Source of the DNA: Deltaproteobacteria bacterium
GTDB lineage: Bacteria; Myxococcota; Kuafuiibacteriia; Kuafuiibacteriales; Kuafuiibacteriaceae
Direction: 5' to 3'
Assembly: GCA_016703535.1 (NCBI GenBank)
Contig: JADJBV010000001.1
Coordinates: 6,004,001 to 6,068,000 of the forward strand
DNA: 64,000 nt
Shown here: positions 7,762-15,451 of the stretch, one piece after another
How positions within the stretch are numbered: position 1 is the first letter of the stretch
Layout of the letters: each line of letters begins with the position of its first letter
The notes under the pieces: model-generated
What the model saw: only the letters and a program-made list of their open reading frames with translations
What the model was told of the DNA's origin: nothing
Database searches by the model: none
Translations under genes and position numbers: made by a program

Positions 7762-9179
7762 TGAGCAACGCAGGCGGCGCCGAGCTTGGCGTGATCGGAC
7801 TCGGGGTGATGGGCGCCAACTTGGCCCTCAACGTCGAAGAAAAAGGCTTCCCGGTGGCGGTCTTCAACCGCAGCCGCGACAAGACCGACGAGCTGATGGT
7901 CGAGGCCAAGGGCAAGAAGGTCATCCCGACCTACTCCTACCAAGAGTTGGCCGAGCGCTTGGCTCGGCCGCGGCAGGTGTTGATCATGGTCAAGGCCGGC
8001 GCGCCGGTCGATCAGACCATCGAACACCTGGTGCCTTACCTCTCTCCGGGCGACATCATCATCGACGGCGGCAACGAGTTCTACACCAACACCGAACGGC
8101 GCGCCGCTGAGTTGGCCAAGAAGGGCTTCGAGTTTGTGGGCATGGGCGTCAGCGGCGGCGAAGAAGGGGCCCGCCACGGCCCCAGCCTGATGCCGGGCGG
8201 CACCGCCGCGGCCTACGAAAGGCTGCGGCCGATCGTCAGTAAGATCGCCGCCCAAGTCAGCGACGGCCCCTGCGTCACCCACATCGGGCCAGGCGGCTCC
8301 GGGCACTACGTGAAGATGGTGCACAACGGGATCGAATACGGCGACATGCAGCTGATCGCCGAGATCTACGATCTGTTGAGGAACGTGGGCGGGCTCAGCA
8401 ACGAGCAGCTGGCCGAGACCTTCCACGAGTGGAACCGGGGTGAGCTGGAGAGCTTCTTGATCGAGGTCACCGAAGCGGTCTTCCGAGAAAAAGATCCCGA
8501 GACCGGCGGCCACCTGCTCGATCAGATCGTGGACACCGCCCAGATGAAGGGCACCGGGAGTTGGACGGTGAAAGAGGGAGCCGAGCTCGGCTCACCGATC
8601 CCGACCATCGCCAGCTCGGTGGACGCCCGCTTGATGAGCGCCATGCGTCCCTTGCGTTTGGAGGGCGCAAAACGCCTGAGCGGACCCAAGCCGACCCCCA
8701 ACAAAGCCGAACAGGCCCAGATCATCGCCGACGCTCGGGCCGCCTTGTACGCGGCCAAGACCTGCAGCTACGCCCAAGGGCTGGGCCTGTTGGCCCGGGC
8801 TTCGGCCGAACGCAGCTGGGACCTGAACCTGGGGGAGATCGCCCGGATCTGGAAGGGCGGCTGCATCATTCGGGCGGCCTTTTTGGGCCGGATCCAGGCG
8901 GCCTACGGGCGAGACCGAGGCCTGGCGAACCTGCTCTTCGACGGGGACTTTGCAAGAGAACTTGCAGAACGGCAGGACGGCTGGCGGCGCACGGTCGGTC
9001 GGGCGATCCAGAGTGGGATCCCAGTGGCCACCTTGACCGCGTCGTTGTCGTACTACGATGCGCTGCGGCGAGAGCGGCTGCCGGCCAACCTCACCCAAGC
9101 CCAGCGGGACTTTTTTGGCGCCCACACCTTCGAGCGCCTCGATCGCCCCGGCCACTTCCACCACGAGTGGAATCAGTAG
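7758..9179 (+). CDS. gnd: 6-phosphogluconate dehydrogenase (decarboxylating)
   Basis: Converts 6-phosphogluconate to ribulose 5-phosphate, CO2 and NADPH, completing the oxidative branch encoded by zwf-opcA-pgl-gnd. 473 residues, the long form of the family. Visible features: Rossmann motif GLGVMGANLALN near the N-terminus, the substrate motif SGGEEGARHGPSLMPGG, and the catalytic segment GSGHYVKMVHNGIEYGDMQL. Two adjacent ATGs (7758 and 7761) can serve as start. The 3' end overlaps the converging gene at 9173-9637 by 7 bp. One copy of the GCAAG-N4-CTTGC palindrome lies in the coding sequence at 8952. Confidence 0.96.
   Translation: MMSNAGGAELGVIGLGVMGANLALNVEEKGFPVAVFNRSRDKTDELMVEAKGKKVIPTYSYQELAERLARPRQVLIMVKAGAPVDQTIEHLVPYLSPGDIIIDGGNEFYTNTERRAAELAKKGFEFVGMGVSGGEEGARHGPSLMPGGTAAAYERLRPIVSKIAAQVSDGPCVTHIGPGGSGHYVKMVHNGIEYGDMQLIAEIYDLLRNVGGLSNEQLAETFHEWNRGELESFLIEVTEAVFREKDPETGGHLLDQIVDTAQMKGTGSWTVKEGAELGSPIPTIASSVDARLMSAMRPLRLEGAKRLSGPKPTPNKAEQAQIIADARAALYAAKTCSYAQGLGLLARASAERSWDLNLGEIARIWKGGCIIRAAFLGRIQAAYGRDRGLANLLFDGDFARELAERQDGWRRTVGRAIQSGIPVATLTASLSYYDALRRERLPANLTQAQRDFFGAHTFERLDRPGHFHHEWNQ
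8952..8965. repeat. Palindrome GCAAG-N4-CTTGC
   Basis: Spacer AGAA; inside gnd, where it uses codons rare for this genome (GCA AGA GAA CTT GCA). Confidence 0.6.
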
Positions 9180-9637
9180 CCACCTTTGGCCGCGGCCTGC
9201 GCCCGGGCCCGATCCCGATCGAAGCCGCGGCCGAGCTGGCGGAGTTCGAGGCCCAACTTCGGCGCCGGTTGATCGATCTTCGGCGCACGTCGGGCTTGGC
9301 GTTCGCCGTTGAAGTTCTGGAACGAGCGCTCCATGGATTGGGCTCGACGAACACCTTGGCCGTAGGCCTCCACCACCCGCGGATCCGCGTCGAGCACTGC
9401 CCGGATCCGGAGCCCGGCGGTCGGAGATCCTTGCTCAACCTCCAACACCACCGAAAGTCCGTAGAGCTCATCCAGGGCGGGCACGACCGCAGCACCGGAG
9501 CTGAAGAGCGCGTCGAGGGCCACCGCGATCGCCGCCTCCGCTTGATCGACGAGACAGTACCGCTCCGGTCCGCGACGAGCGCGCCGCAAGAACGGGGTGA
9601 TCAGACCGACCAGCGGGAACGGGATCTCGGCGTCCAT
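9173..9637 (-). CDS. Hypothetical protein
   Basis: 154 residues, family not recognised. The N-terminal half has an alternating hydrophobic/charged pattern (RYCLVDQAEAAIAVALDAL, LYGLSVVLEVEQ, LRIRAVLDADPRVVEAYG), suggesting a small globular alpha/beta fold. The last ~50 residues are Arg/Ala/Gln-rich and probably disordered. No signal peptide or membrane helix. The ATG at 9637 is used. It lies 19 bp downstream of the peptidoglycan-binding gene on the same strand, so the two may be co-transcribed. It overlaps the end of gnd by 7 bp in convergent orientation. Confidence 0.6.
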   Translation of the reverse strand: MDAEIPFPLVGLITPFLRRARRGPERYCLVDQAEAAIAVALDALFSSGAAVVPALDELYGLSVVLEVEQGSPTAGLRIRAVLDADPRVVEAYGQGVRRAQSMERSFQNFNGERQARRAPKIDQPAPKLGLELRQLGRGFDRDRARAQAAAKGGY

Positions 9638-9656
9638 TCAGACCTCGGGCTCTGCC

Positions 9657-10493
9657 TCAGACCAGGACGGTGACCGGCGCTCGGCGTTGGCGTTCCTCGA
9701 GCTGTTCGGGAGTGATCACTCCATCCCGAGGGATGCCTTGGTAGGGCTGGCCCGAGCTGCCGCCGTCGTTGTTGGGCCGGGCCGGGCGAGCAAAACCTTC
9801 GATCCGCGCCAGCATGCCGCGGTCCAGGTTGTAGCGATCCAACTTTTCGTAGTCGGCGCCCATCCGCGACCTCAGGAAGTCCGAGTAGGCCTTTTCGGTC
9901 ATCGGACCCCAAAAACCATCGGCGCCCTTGGGCCCAAGGTCGTAGCCCTGCTGCTGCAAGATCTCTTGCAGATCCTTGACGCCCTGCCCCTTGCTGCCTT
10001 CGCGCAGGGTCAGGTTGCCGTTGCGGACGTCGTCGAGGGTGCCGCCAGCGGTGTAGCGCTGGCCGCCGCTGTCTTTGTAGGCCTGTTCGGTTGGCAGATC
10101 GAGGCCGCGCGGGGTGGTGGTGCCGCCGTCCCGCGAGTTGGGATCACCGGCTTGATCCCCGCCCGGCCTGACCTCGGCGGTGTCCCGAACCGCTCGGGCC
10201 GCCCGAACACCCGCGAGGTCAGCGTTGCGGGCCGCGCCCTCTAGAGCTCGCCGTTCGTCGTCGTTGATCACCGGCCCGTCTTTGGTGTCGGTGGCGGCCT
10301 GGGCCCGGAGTTGGCGCAGCTGCTCGATGGACTGGGCGTAACGTTGAGTATCCGGCGTGTCGCCGGTCTTGGCCCGGAGTTGCCCAAGGGCGTCTTCGTG
10401 GCCCTGGATCTGCCGATCGAACTGGGACCGTAGGTCGTTGTTGTTGCTGCCAGTGGGATCGATCGCCGGACGGGTCATGCCGAACAAAGCCAT
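9657..10493 (-). CDS. Peptidoglycan-binding domain protein
   Basis: 278 residues. The C-terminal half carries a PG_binding_1-like module: LREGSKGQGVKDLQEILQQQGYDLGP followed by GADGFWGPMTEKAYSDFL, the repeated pattern of this cell-wall-binding fold. The N-terminal ~120 residues are polar, Gln/Arg/Asp-rich and look disordered or coiled (LRSQFDRQIQGHEDALGQL). No signal peptide was seen, so the route to the periplasm is unclear; it may be a structural or delivered cell-wall protein. The ATG at 10493 (MALFGM) has a strong ribosome site (GAGGAGGAG) 5 bases upstream, which decides against the in-frame start at 10532. No catalytic domain is visible. Confidence 0.75.
   Translation of the reverse strand: MALFGMTRPAIDPTGSNNNDLRSQFDRQIQGHEDALGQLRAKTGDTPDTQRYAQSIEQLRQLRAQAATDTKDGPVINDDERRALEGAARNADLAGVRAARAVRDTAEVRPGGDQAGDPNSRDGGTTTPRGLDLPTEQAYKDSGGQRYTAGGTLDDVRNGNLTLREGSKGQGVKDLQEILQQQGYDLGPKGADGFWGPMTEKAYSDFLRSRMGADYEKLDRYNLDRGMLARIEGFARPARPNNDGGSSGQPYQGIPRDGVITPEQLEERQRRAPVTVLV
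9956..9969. repeat. Palindrome GCAAG-N4-CTTGC
   Basis: Spacer ATCT; 8-bp arms CTGCAAGA/TCTTGCAG. Inside the peptidoglycan-binding gene. Confidence 0.6.
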
Positions 10494-10686
10494 GAGTGCT
10501 CCTCCTCGAGCTGGGTGCCGCCCTGTGGGCACCCCTGCCGCGGTCCCTGCCTGGGACCGGGTGGGCCAAGGTGGCCCTTAGTTTCGGAGTTTAATATCGG
10601 CGGCGACGGTCCCTTCGTCCACTCGCGGGTGCGCGCGGACATCCCAAGCTGCGGTCAAGGTCACGGGTGACGGAGATCGACGGCGC
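10494..10686. other. Intergenic region with AT-rich patch
   Basis: 193 bp between two minus-strand genes. An unusually AT-rich stretch around 10576-10595 (on the minus strand it reads GATATTAAACTCC) stands out in this GC-rich DNA and is a plausible promoter element for the peptidoglycan-binding gene. No hairpin followed by T-run was found. Confidence 0.3.
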
Positions 10687-12921
10687 TCAATCCACGGCTT
10701 TGGGGCGCGGCCGGGCCAACATGGTGCTGACGATCAGCTCCTTGAGCTGGTGATCGACCCCCAACTCGGCTTGTTCGTCGATCAGGTTTTGGTGCACCGA
10801 CTCGTAGTAGAGGCCGGGGTGTTTTTCCCGGACCTCTTCCAGGGTGTAGACCTTCACGAAGTTCTTGGCCCGGTACTCTTCGCCCAAGGCCAGGCCGATC
10901 TTCCCGGGGCCCTTCACCTGATCGGCCAAGAGGATGTCGGCGATATGTCGGAGAAATCCGACCAAATCCATGGGCGCGTCGGCGGGCAAGAGGTTGTCCT
11001 CTCGGACGATGGTCAACATCTCCCTCAGCTCCTCACGCCGGGTGGTCAAGATGCAGATCGCCGCCGACAACACCGCGTGGCGTTGACGCAGCTTGATCGA
11101 CAAGCCGTGGATCGAGTCGTTGACCGAAGCCGGGTGCTCCACCCCGTCGATCTCCAGCCGCAAGATGAAGGTCGAACGCCGCTCCAACACGGTCACGGGG
11201 TGACGGCGACGGGGCAAGGCCAAGATCAAGGAGGCCCCTTCGATGAGATCTTCGTTGGTGACCAGCTCCCCTTTGGGCGTCAAGAGATAGTCGGCGATGT
11301 CGACCGCGTCGTTGACCTGGTTGGCCTCGTCCTCTCGCAGCTCCTGGTAGGCCCGATCGGCCTGATCCAAGACCCGCTCTGGGAGAAGGGCCTCGGCCCC
11401 GTCGGGATCGAGGGCCTGGAGGAAATAGCCGACCACGCCCCCGCCGTCGGCGCGACGCCAACCGACCGCGTGTTGCACCCGATCGAGCCCAGCCCGCAGC
11501 CGGGTCGCGCCGGCGCTGTTGATGTCACCCCAGGCGAAGTAGAGCCGATCGTGTTCGATGCTGATGCCGTAGAACTCGTCCCCCAGGTCGAAGCCGCCGA
11601 CGAAGTTCTGTTGGCCGTCGGGCGGCGGGGTCTCCGTCAAGAACCGCTCGATCAAGGCCTCACCGGCGATCCGCATGGCGGTGGTGCCCTGCCAAAAGCC
11701 ATCTCGGGCGATGGCCCGGTGGACCAAGGCGTGGATGTCCCCTTCGACGGCCATGCCCTCGAGATCGGCGGGGATCAACTCGTGGAGATAGTCGGACATC
11801 TCGGCCATCACCTCGCCGGGCCCGTCATCGAACTGAGAGGAGAGGTCTTCGAGATCATCATCCGAGGCCCGCACCCACTGATAGACCGTGGTGCGATAGT
11901 CGCTTTTGGCGGCCATGATCGAGGTGTGGCCCCGAAGTTGACCGAGGCGCGCGGCCCGATAAGCGTCGTCGTTGAGCCGCTGGGCCAAGGTCTCGTAGCT
12001 GCCCAGGCGCCGTTCGGTGGCCCGGGCCATGGCGAAGCCGATGTAGAAGTGGACCTCGTCGTAGTGGGTCCGTTGGGTCTGTTTGCCCCAGACCCGATCC
12101 ACCAACCACCGACGGGTCTCATCGCTGTCGAGCCGAGCGATCAGCTCGTTCACCTCGGCCGAAGATCGATCGAGCACGATCAGCCGGAACGACTTGCCCG
12201 CCTTGTGGCAGACGTGGACCTTCTTCAGCCCCGAATACAAGGCTTGCAGGCGTTCACCGAGGGCCCGCACGAAGGCCGCGCCGATGCGGTGGCCGTGGCG
12301 GATCGCGAAGCGCTTGAAGGCTTGGTATTCGATGGCAACGACCGCCAGGTTCTTGATCTGCCCCCCCTGATAGGCGGCGGCCTCGTCGAGGAGCAGATCA
12401 CGATAGGCCTGCAGGCCGCGGATCTCGATGCCCGGCTGATCCGAGGTGGCGGCCAAGCGATAGGCCGAACGCACCTCACTTTCACCCTCGGGCGCCATCG
12501 CCGCTTCCATCTCTTGGCTGATGCTGGCGACCACCAGGCCCAGCTCGCGTTCGGTGGGGCGGCGACGACGACCGGCGACCACCACGTACCAACCTTCGCG
12601 ATCTTCCCGTTGTTCGAAGGTCAACCGCCGCCCGTGGGGGGTCAGGCCGCTGATCATCAAGGTGTTGCCCATCCGCGAAAACCGCACCAGCTGGAGGGTC
12701 TCGCCGGGCGCCAGGTTGTTGCGGCTCGGGAGGCCCGAGACGACGGTGTCGGTCGGCAAACCTTCGGCGGTGGAGACGATCGAGTCCTCGAGGTGGTGGC
12801 CCATCCGCGGCACCACCGAGGTCAACAGCGCTTCCCGCGGATCGATCGCCTCACTGAGCGGCGAGCCGGCCTGGGTTTCGGCGGTCGGCGCCGACTCCAG
12901 CTTTTCGTCCTCGCCGCCCAT
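10687..12921 (-). CDS. Large regulatory-type protein with degenerate GGDEF fold
   Basis: 744 residues, starting at the ATG at 12921 (MGGEDEKL), 8 bp after the oxidoreductase stop; the open frame extends upstream but only as antisense-like noise over that gene. Residues ~183-265 resemble a GGDEF diguanylate cyclase core: LAVVAIEYQAFKRFAIRHG, then GAAFVRALGERLQAL, then HKAGKSFRLIVL where active enzymes have R-x-GGDEF-x. The signature loop is lost, so diguanylate synthesis is not expected; nucleotide binding or a purely structural role is possible. The remaining ~480 residues have no recognised domain. No membrane helix. The GGDEF relation is by pattern only. Confidence 0.65.
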   Translation of the reverse strand: MGGEDEKLESAPTAETQAGSPLSEAIDPREALLTSVVPRMGHHLEDSIVSTAEGLPTDTVVSGLPSRNNLAPGETLQLVRFSRMGNTLMISGLTPHGRRLTFEQREDREGWYVVVAGRRRRPTERELGLVVASISQEMEAAMAPEGESEVRSAYRLAATSDQPGIEIRGLQAYRDLLLDEAAAYQGGQIKNLAVVAIEYQAFKRFAIRHGHRIGAAFVRALGERLQALYSGLKKVHVCHKAGKSFRLIVLDRSSAEVNELIARLDSDETRRWLVDRVWGKQTQRTHYDEVHFYIGFAMARATERRLGSYETLAQRLNDDAYRAARLGQLRGHTSIMAAKSDYRTTVYQWVRASDDDLEDLSSQFDDGPGEVMAEMSDYLHELIPADLEGMAVEGDIHALVHRAIARDGFWQGTTAMRIAGEALIERFLTETPPPDGQQNFVGGFDLGDEFYGISIEHDRLYFAWGDINSAGATRLRAGLDRVQHAVGWRRADGGGVVGYFLQALDPDGAEALLPERVLDQADRAYQELREDEANQVNDAVDIADYLLTPKGELVTNEDLIEGASLILALPRRRHPVTVLERRSTFILRLEIDGVEHPASVNDSIHGLSIKLRQRHAVLSAAICILTTRREELREMLTIVREDNLLPADAPMDLVGFLRHIADILLADQVKGPGKIGLALGEEYRAKNFVKVYTLEEVREKHPGLYYESVHQNLIDEQAELGVDHQLKELIVSTMLARPRPKAVD

Positions 12922-12929
12922 GGTCCCCG

Positions 12930-14567
12930 TTATCTTGAAGAGACCGCCGCCGGGAGTCGAGAAGCTGGCGCACCTTCCTGCGGGATCGCCGGTTCGACCT
13001 GGGCCATCGCGTGTTCGGCCAAGGCGGTGATGGTCAGGCTCGGGTTGACGCCGAGGTTGCTGGGGATCATCGAGCCGTCCACCACGTAAAGGCCCGGGTG
13101 CCCAAAAACCTGGTTCTGAACGTCGATCACCCCCTCGGCGGAAGAGGTGGCCAAGCCGCAGCCGCCGAGGATGTGGGCGGTCGTCGGGACATCCAGGGTG
13201 ACCTCGTTGATCGCACTTTGCGCAAAACCGCCCTGGAGTTGGGCGGTGACCCGGGCAAAGTCGTTGGCCTCCTTGATGTAGGTCGGGATCCGAGCTTGGC
13301 CGGGCTTGCGGAAGGAGCTGACCCCCCGCACGAAGGGGAAGAACCAGCGGCGCTTCAGGTGCAGGTTGATGTTGTTGTCGACGGTCTGCATCACCAGGAG
13401 GATCAGGGTCCGCTGGGCCCACCCCACCGGGTTGAGGCCGCGTAGGAAGTCCAAGGGGTGGCGCAGGCATTGGCCGATCCAACGGACCGCCCGAGGGACC
13501 GAGGACCCACCGTCGGTCAGGAGGGTGGCGAGGAGGCTCAAGGCGTCGGATCCCCGGCTGTAGCGGACCGCCTCGACGTGGGTCTCTTCGCTCAAGTGGA
13601 CCGAAGAGCCGATGGCCACGCCGCCCGAGTAGTCGACGCTGTTGTCCCGGGCCGTGCTGCCGATGATCGCCTCGCTGTTGGTCCGGACCCGTTCGCCGAG
13701 GCGCGCCGAAAGGTTGGGGAGGTCCCCCCGCGCCTTCGACTGGAGCAGGAGCTTGACGGTGCCGAGGACCCCCGCCGCCAAGACCACCCGTTTGGCCAAG
13801 AAGGTAGGGCCTTCGCCGCCGACCCAAGCGGTGGGCCGGCGGGTCTCCAGCCGATACCCTCCCTCGGCCTGGGGGCGGATCCGGGTGACCAAGGTCTCGG
13901 GGTGGATCACCGCGCCGCGTTTTTCCGCCAGGTAGAGGTAGTTCTTGTCCAAGGTGTTTTTGGCGCCGTGGCGGCACCCGACCATACAACCGCCGCAGTA
14001 GGTGCAGCCGGAGCGTTCGGGCCCTTCACCGCCAAAGTAGGGATCCGGCACGGTCTGCCCCGGCTCGCCGAAGAAGACGCCCACCCGCGTTCTACTGAAT
14101 GTATGGCCGTGCCCCATCTTTTCGGCGGCCCGCTTCAGCAAAAGGTCGGCGGGGAACTCCTTGGGCGTTTCGGCGACGCCCAACATTTGCTGGGCGGTCT
14201 GGTAGTGGGGTGAAAGGGCCTGTCCCCAGTCCCGGTCCTTTGGCCAGTCACCGCCGGCAAAGGCCTGGGGTGGCGGCACCAACAAGGTGTTGGCGTAGAC
14301 CAAACTCCCGCCCCCGACCCCGGCGCCGCCCAAGACCAACACGTCGTCGAGGAGGTTCATCCGAAAGATCCCGGTGCAGAAGGCCTTGGGCAACCAGAGG
14401 AACTTGCGCACGGACCAGTTGGTCTTGGGGAACTCGTGGGGTTGCCAACGTCGACCGGCCTCCAGCACCGCGACCCGATAGCCCTTTTCGGCCAGCCGGA
14501 GCGCCGAAACCGCACCCCCAAAACCCGAGCCGATGATCACCCAGTCATAGGTCAAGGTTTCGGTCAT
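12930..14567 (-). CDS. GMC-family FAD oxidoreductase (cholesterol-oxidase-like)
   Basis: 545 residues. The N-terminal FAD-binding motif YDWVIIGSGFGGAVSALRLA, with GYRVAVLEAGRRW, is followed by GGAGVGGGSLVYANTL, typical of the cholesterol-oxidase branch of GMC oxidoreductases. A CTYCGGCMVGCRHGAKNTLD segment is also typical of that branch. The C-terminal GMC region has AHILGGCGLATSSAEGVID and VVDGSMIPSNLGVNPSLTI, with the conserved His/Asn region. No signal peptide. The substrate is unknown (sterol or another alcohol). The ATG at 14567 is chosen since the Rossmann motif begins 9 residues later. It is divergent from the dienelactone hydrolase gene and is probably co-transcribed with the degenerate-GGDEF gene. 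Confidence 0.9.
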   Translation of the reverse strand: MTETLTYDWVIIGSGFGGAVSALRLAEKGYRVAVLEAGRRWQPHEFPKTNWSVRKFLWLPKAFCTGIFRMNLLDDVLVLGGAGVGGGSLVYANTLLVPPPQAFAGGDWPKDRDWGQALSPHYQTAQQMLGVAETPKEFPADLLLKRAAEKMGHGHTFSRTRVGVFFGEPGQTVPDPYFGGEGPERSGCTYCGGCMVGCRHGAKNTLDKNYLYLAEKRGAVIHPETLVTRIRPQAEGGYRLETRRPTAWVGGEGPTFLAKRVVLAAGVLGTVKLLLQSKARGDLPNLSARLGERVRTNSEAIIGSTARDNSVDYSGGVAIGSSVHLSEETHVEAVRYSRGSDALSLLATLLTDGGSSVPRAVRWIGQCLRHPLDFLRGLNPVGWAQRTLILLVMQTVDNNINLHLKRRWFFPFVRGVSSFRKPGQARIPTYIKEANDFARVTAQLQGGFAQSAINEVTLDVPTTAHILGGCGLATSSAEGVIDVQNQVFGHPGLYVVDGSMIPSNLGVNPSLTITALAEHAMAQVEPAIPQEGAPASRLPAAVSSR

Positions 14568-14646
14568 GGGCGGACGGTAGCCAATGCCGGGCCAAGGCGG
14601 CAACCCACCCCTTGCGCCCGGGGACGAGCCTGGGGCAGATGGCGGC

Positions 14647-15435
14647 ATGAAGTCGTTTCTCCGTGGGTCCCTCTTTTTCACCTTGGCCTTGAGCGCCGCT
14701 TCGACCGCCGAAGCGAAGATCAAAACTGAATCCATTGAATATAAGGACGGCAACACCGTACTCGAGGGCTACTTCGCCTACGACGACGCGGTGAAGGGCA
14801 AACGCCCGGCGATCTTGGTGGTGCACGAGTGGCTGGGACCGGGCCCCTACTCGAAAAAACGCGCCGAGCAGCTGGCCGAGTTGGGGTACCTGGCCTTCGC
14901 GGTGGACATGTACGGCAAAGACACCCGCCCCAAAAACCACGAGGAGGCGGCCAAGGTCTCGGGGATGTTCCGCAGCGATCGCAAGTTGATGCGCTCCCGG
15001 ATCACGGTAGGCCTGGAGCGGGCCAAACAACACCCATTGGCCGAGGCCTCCAAGGTCGGCGTCGTCGGCTATTGCTTCGGCGGCACCGCGGCCATCGAGT
15101 TGGCCAGGAGCGGCGCCGACGTCAAAGCGGTGGCCACCTTCCACGCTGGCCTCGACAGCCCCACGCCGGCCGACGGCAAGAACATCAAGGGCAAGATCAT
15201 GGTGTTCCACGGCGCCGACGACGCCTTCGTCCCGGCCGAAAACGTGGCCGCTTTCCAGAAGGAGCTGCGGGACGCCAAGGTCGACTGGCAGATGCTCTAC
15301 TTCGGTGGTGCGGTCCACAGCTTTACGGTGGCCGAGGCCGGCAACGATCCTTCCAAGGGCATGGCCTACAACGCCGCCGCCGATCGCCGCAGCTGGGAGA
15401 CCATGAAGGGCTTTTTCTCCGAGACCTTCAAGTAG
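14647..15435 (+). CDS. Secreted dienelactone hydrolase family protein
   Basis: 262 residues, alpha/beta hydrolase. It starts with a signal peptide (MKSFLRGSLFFTLALSAAS, cleavage near AEA-K), so it acts outside the cytoplasm. The family signature GVVGYCFGG carries the Cys nucleophile; the Asp of GADDAFVP and the His of GAVHSFTV complete the Cys-Asp-His triad of dienelactone hydrolases. VVHEWLGPGPYSKKRAEQLAELGY is the usual oxyanion/helix region. I used the ATG at 14647 because the signal peptide begins there; the in-frame start 63 bp upstream adds a non-hydrophobic stretch. The natural ester substrate is not evident. Confidence 0.9.
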   Translation: MKSFLRGSLFFTLALSAASTAEAKIKTESIEYKDGNTVLEGYFAYDDAVKGKRPAILVVHEWLGPGPYSKKRAEQLAELGYLAFAVDMYGKDTRPKNHEEAAKVSGMFRSDRKLMRSRITVGLERAKQHPLAEASKVGVVGYCFGGTAAIELARSGADVKAVATFHAGLDSPTPADGKNIKGKIMVFHGADDAFVPAENVAAFQKELRDAKVDWQMLYFGGAVHSFTVAEAGNDPSKGMAYNAAADRRSWETMKGFFSETFK

Positions 15436-15451
15436 TGTACGATCCCGGGGC

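Noticed and set aside
12922..13989. N-terminal extension of the degenerate-GGDEF frame into the oxidoreductase gene
   Set aside because: The extension is Arg/Pro/Gly-rich out-of-frame translation of the FAD enzyme; the ATG at 12921 directly after that gene's stop is the sensible start.
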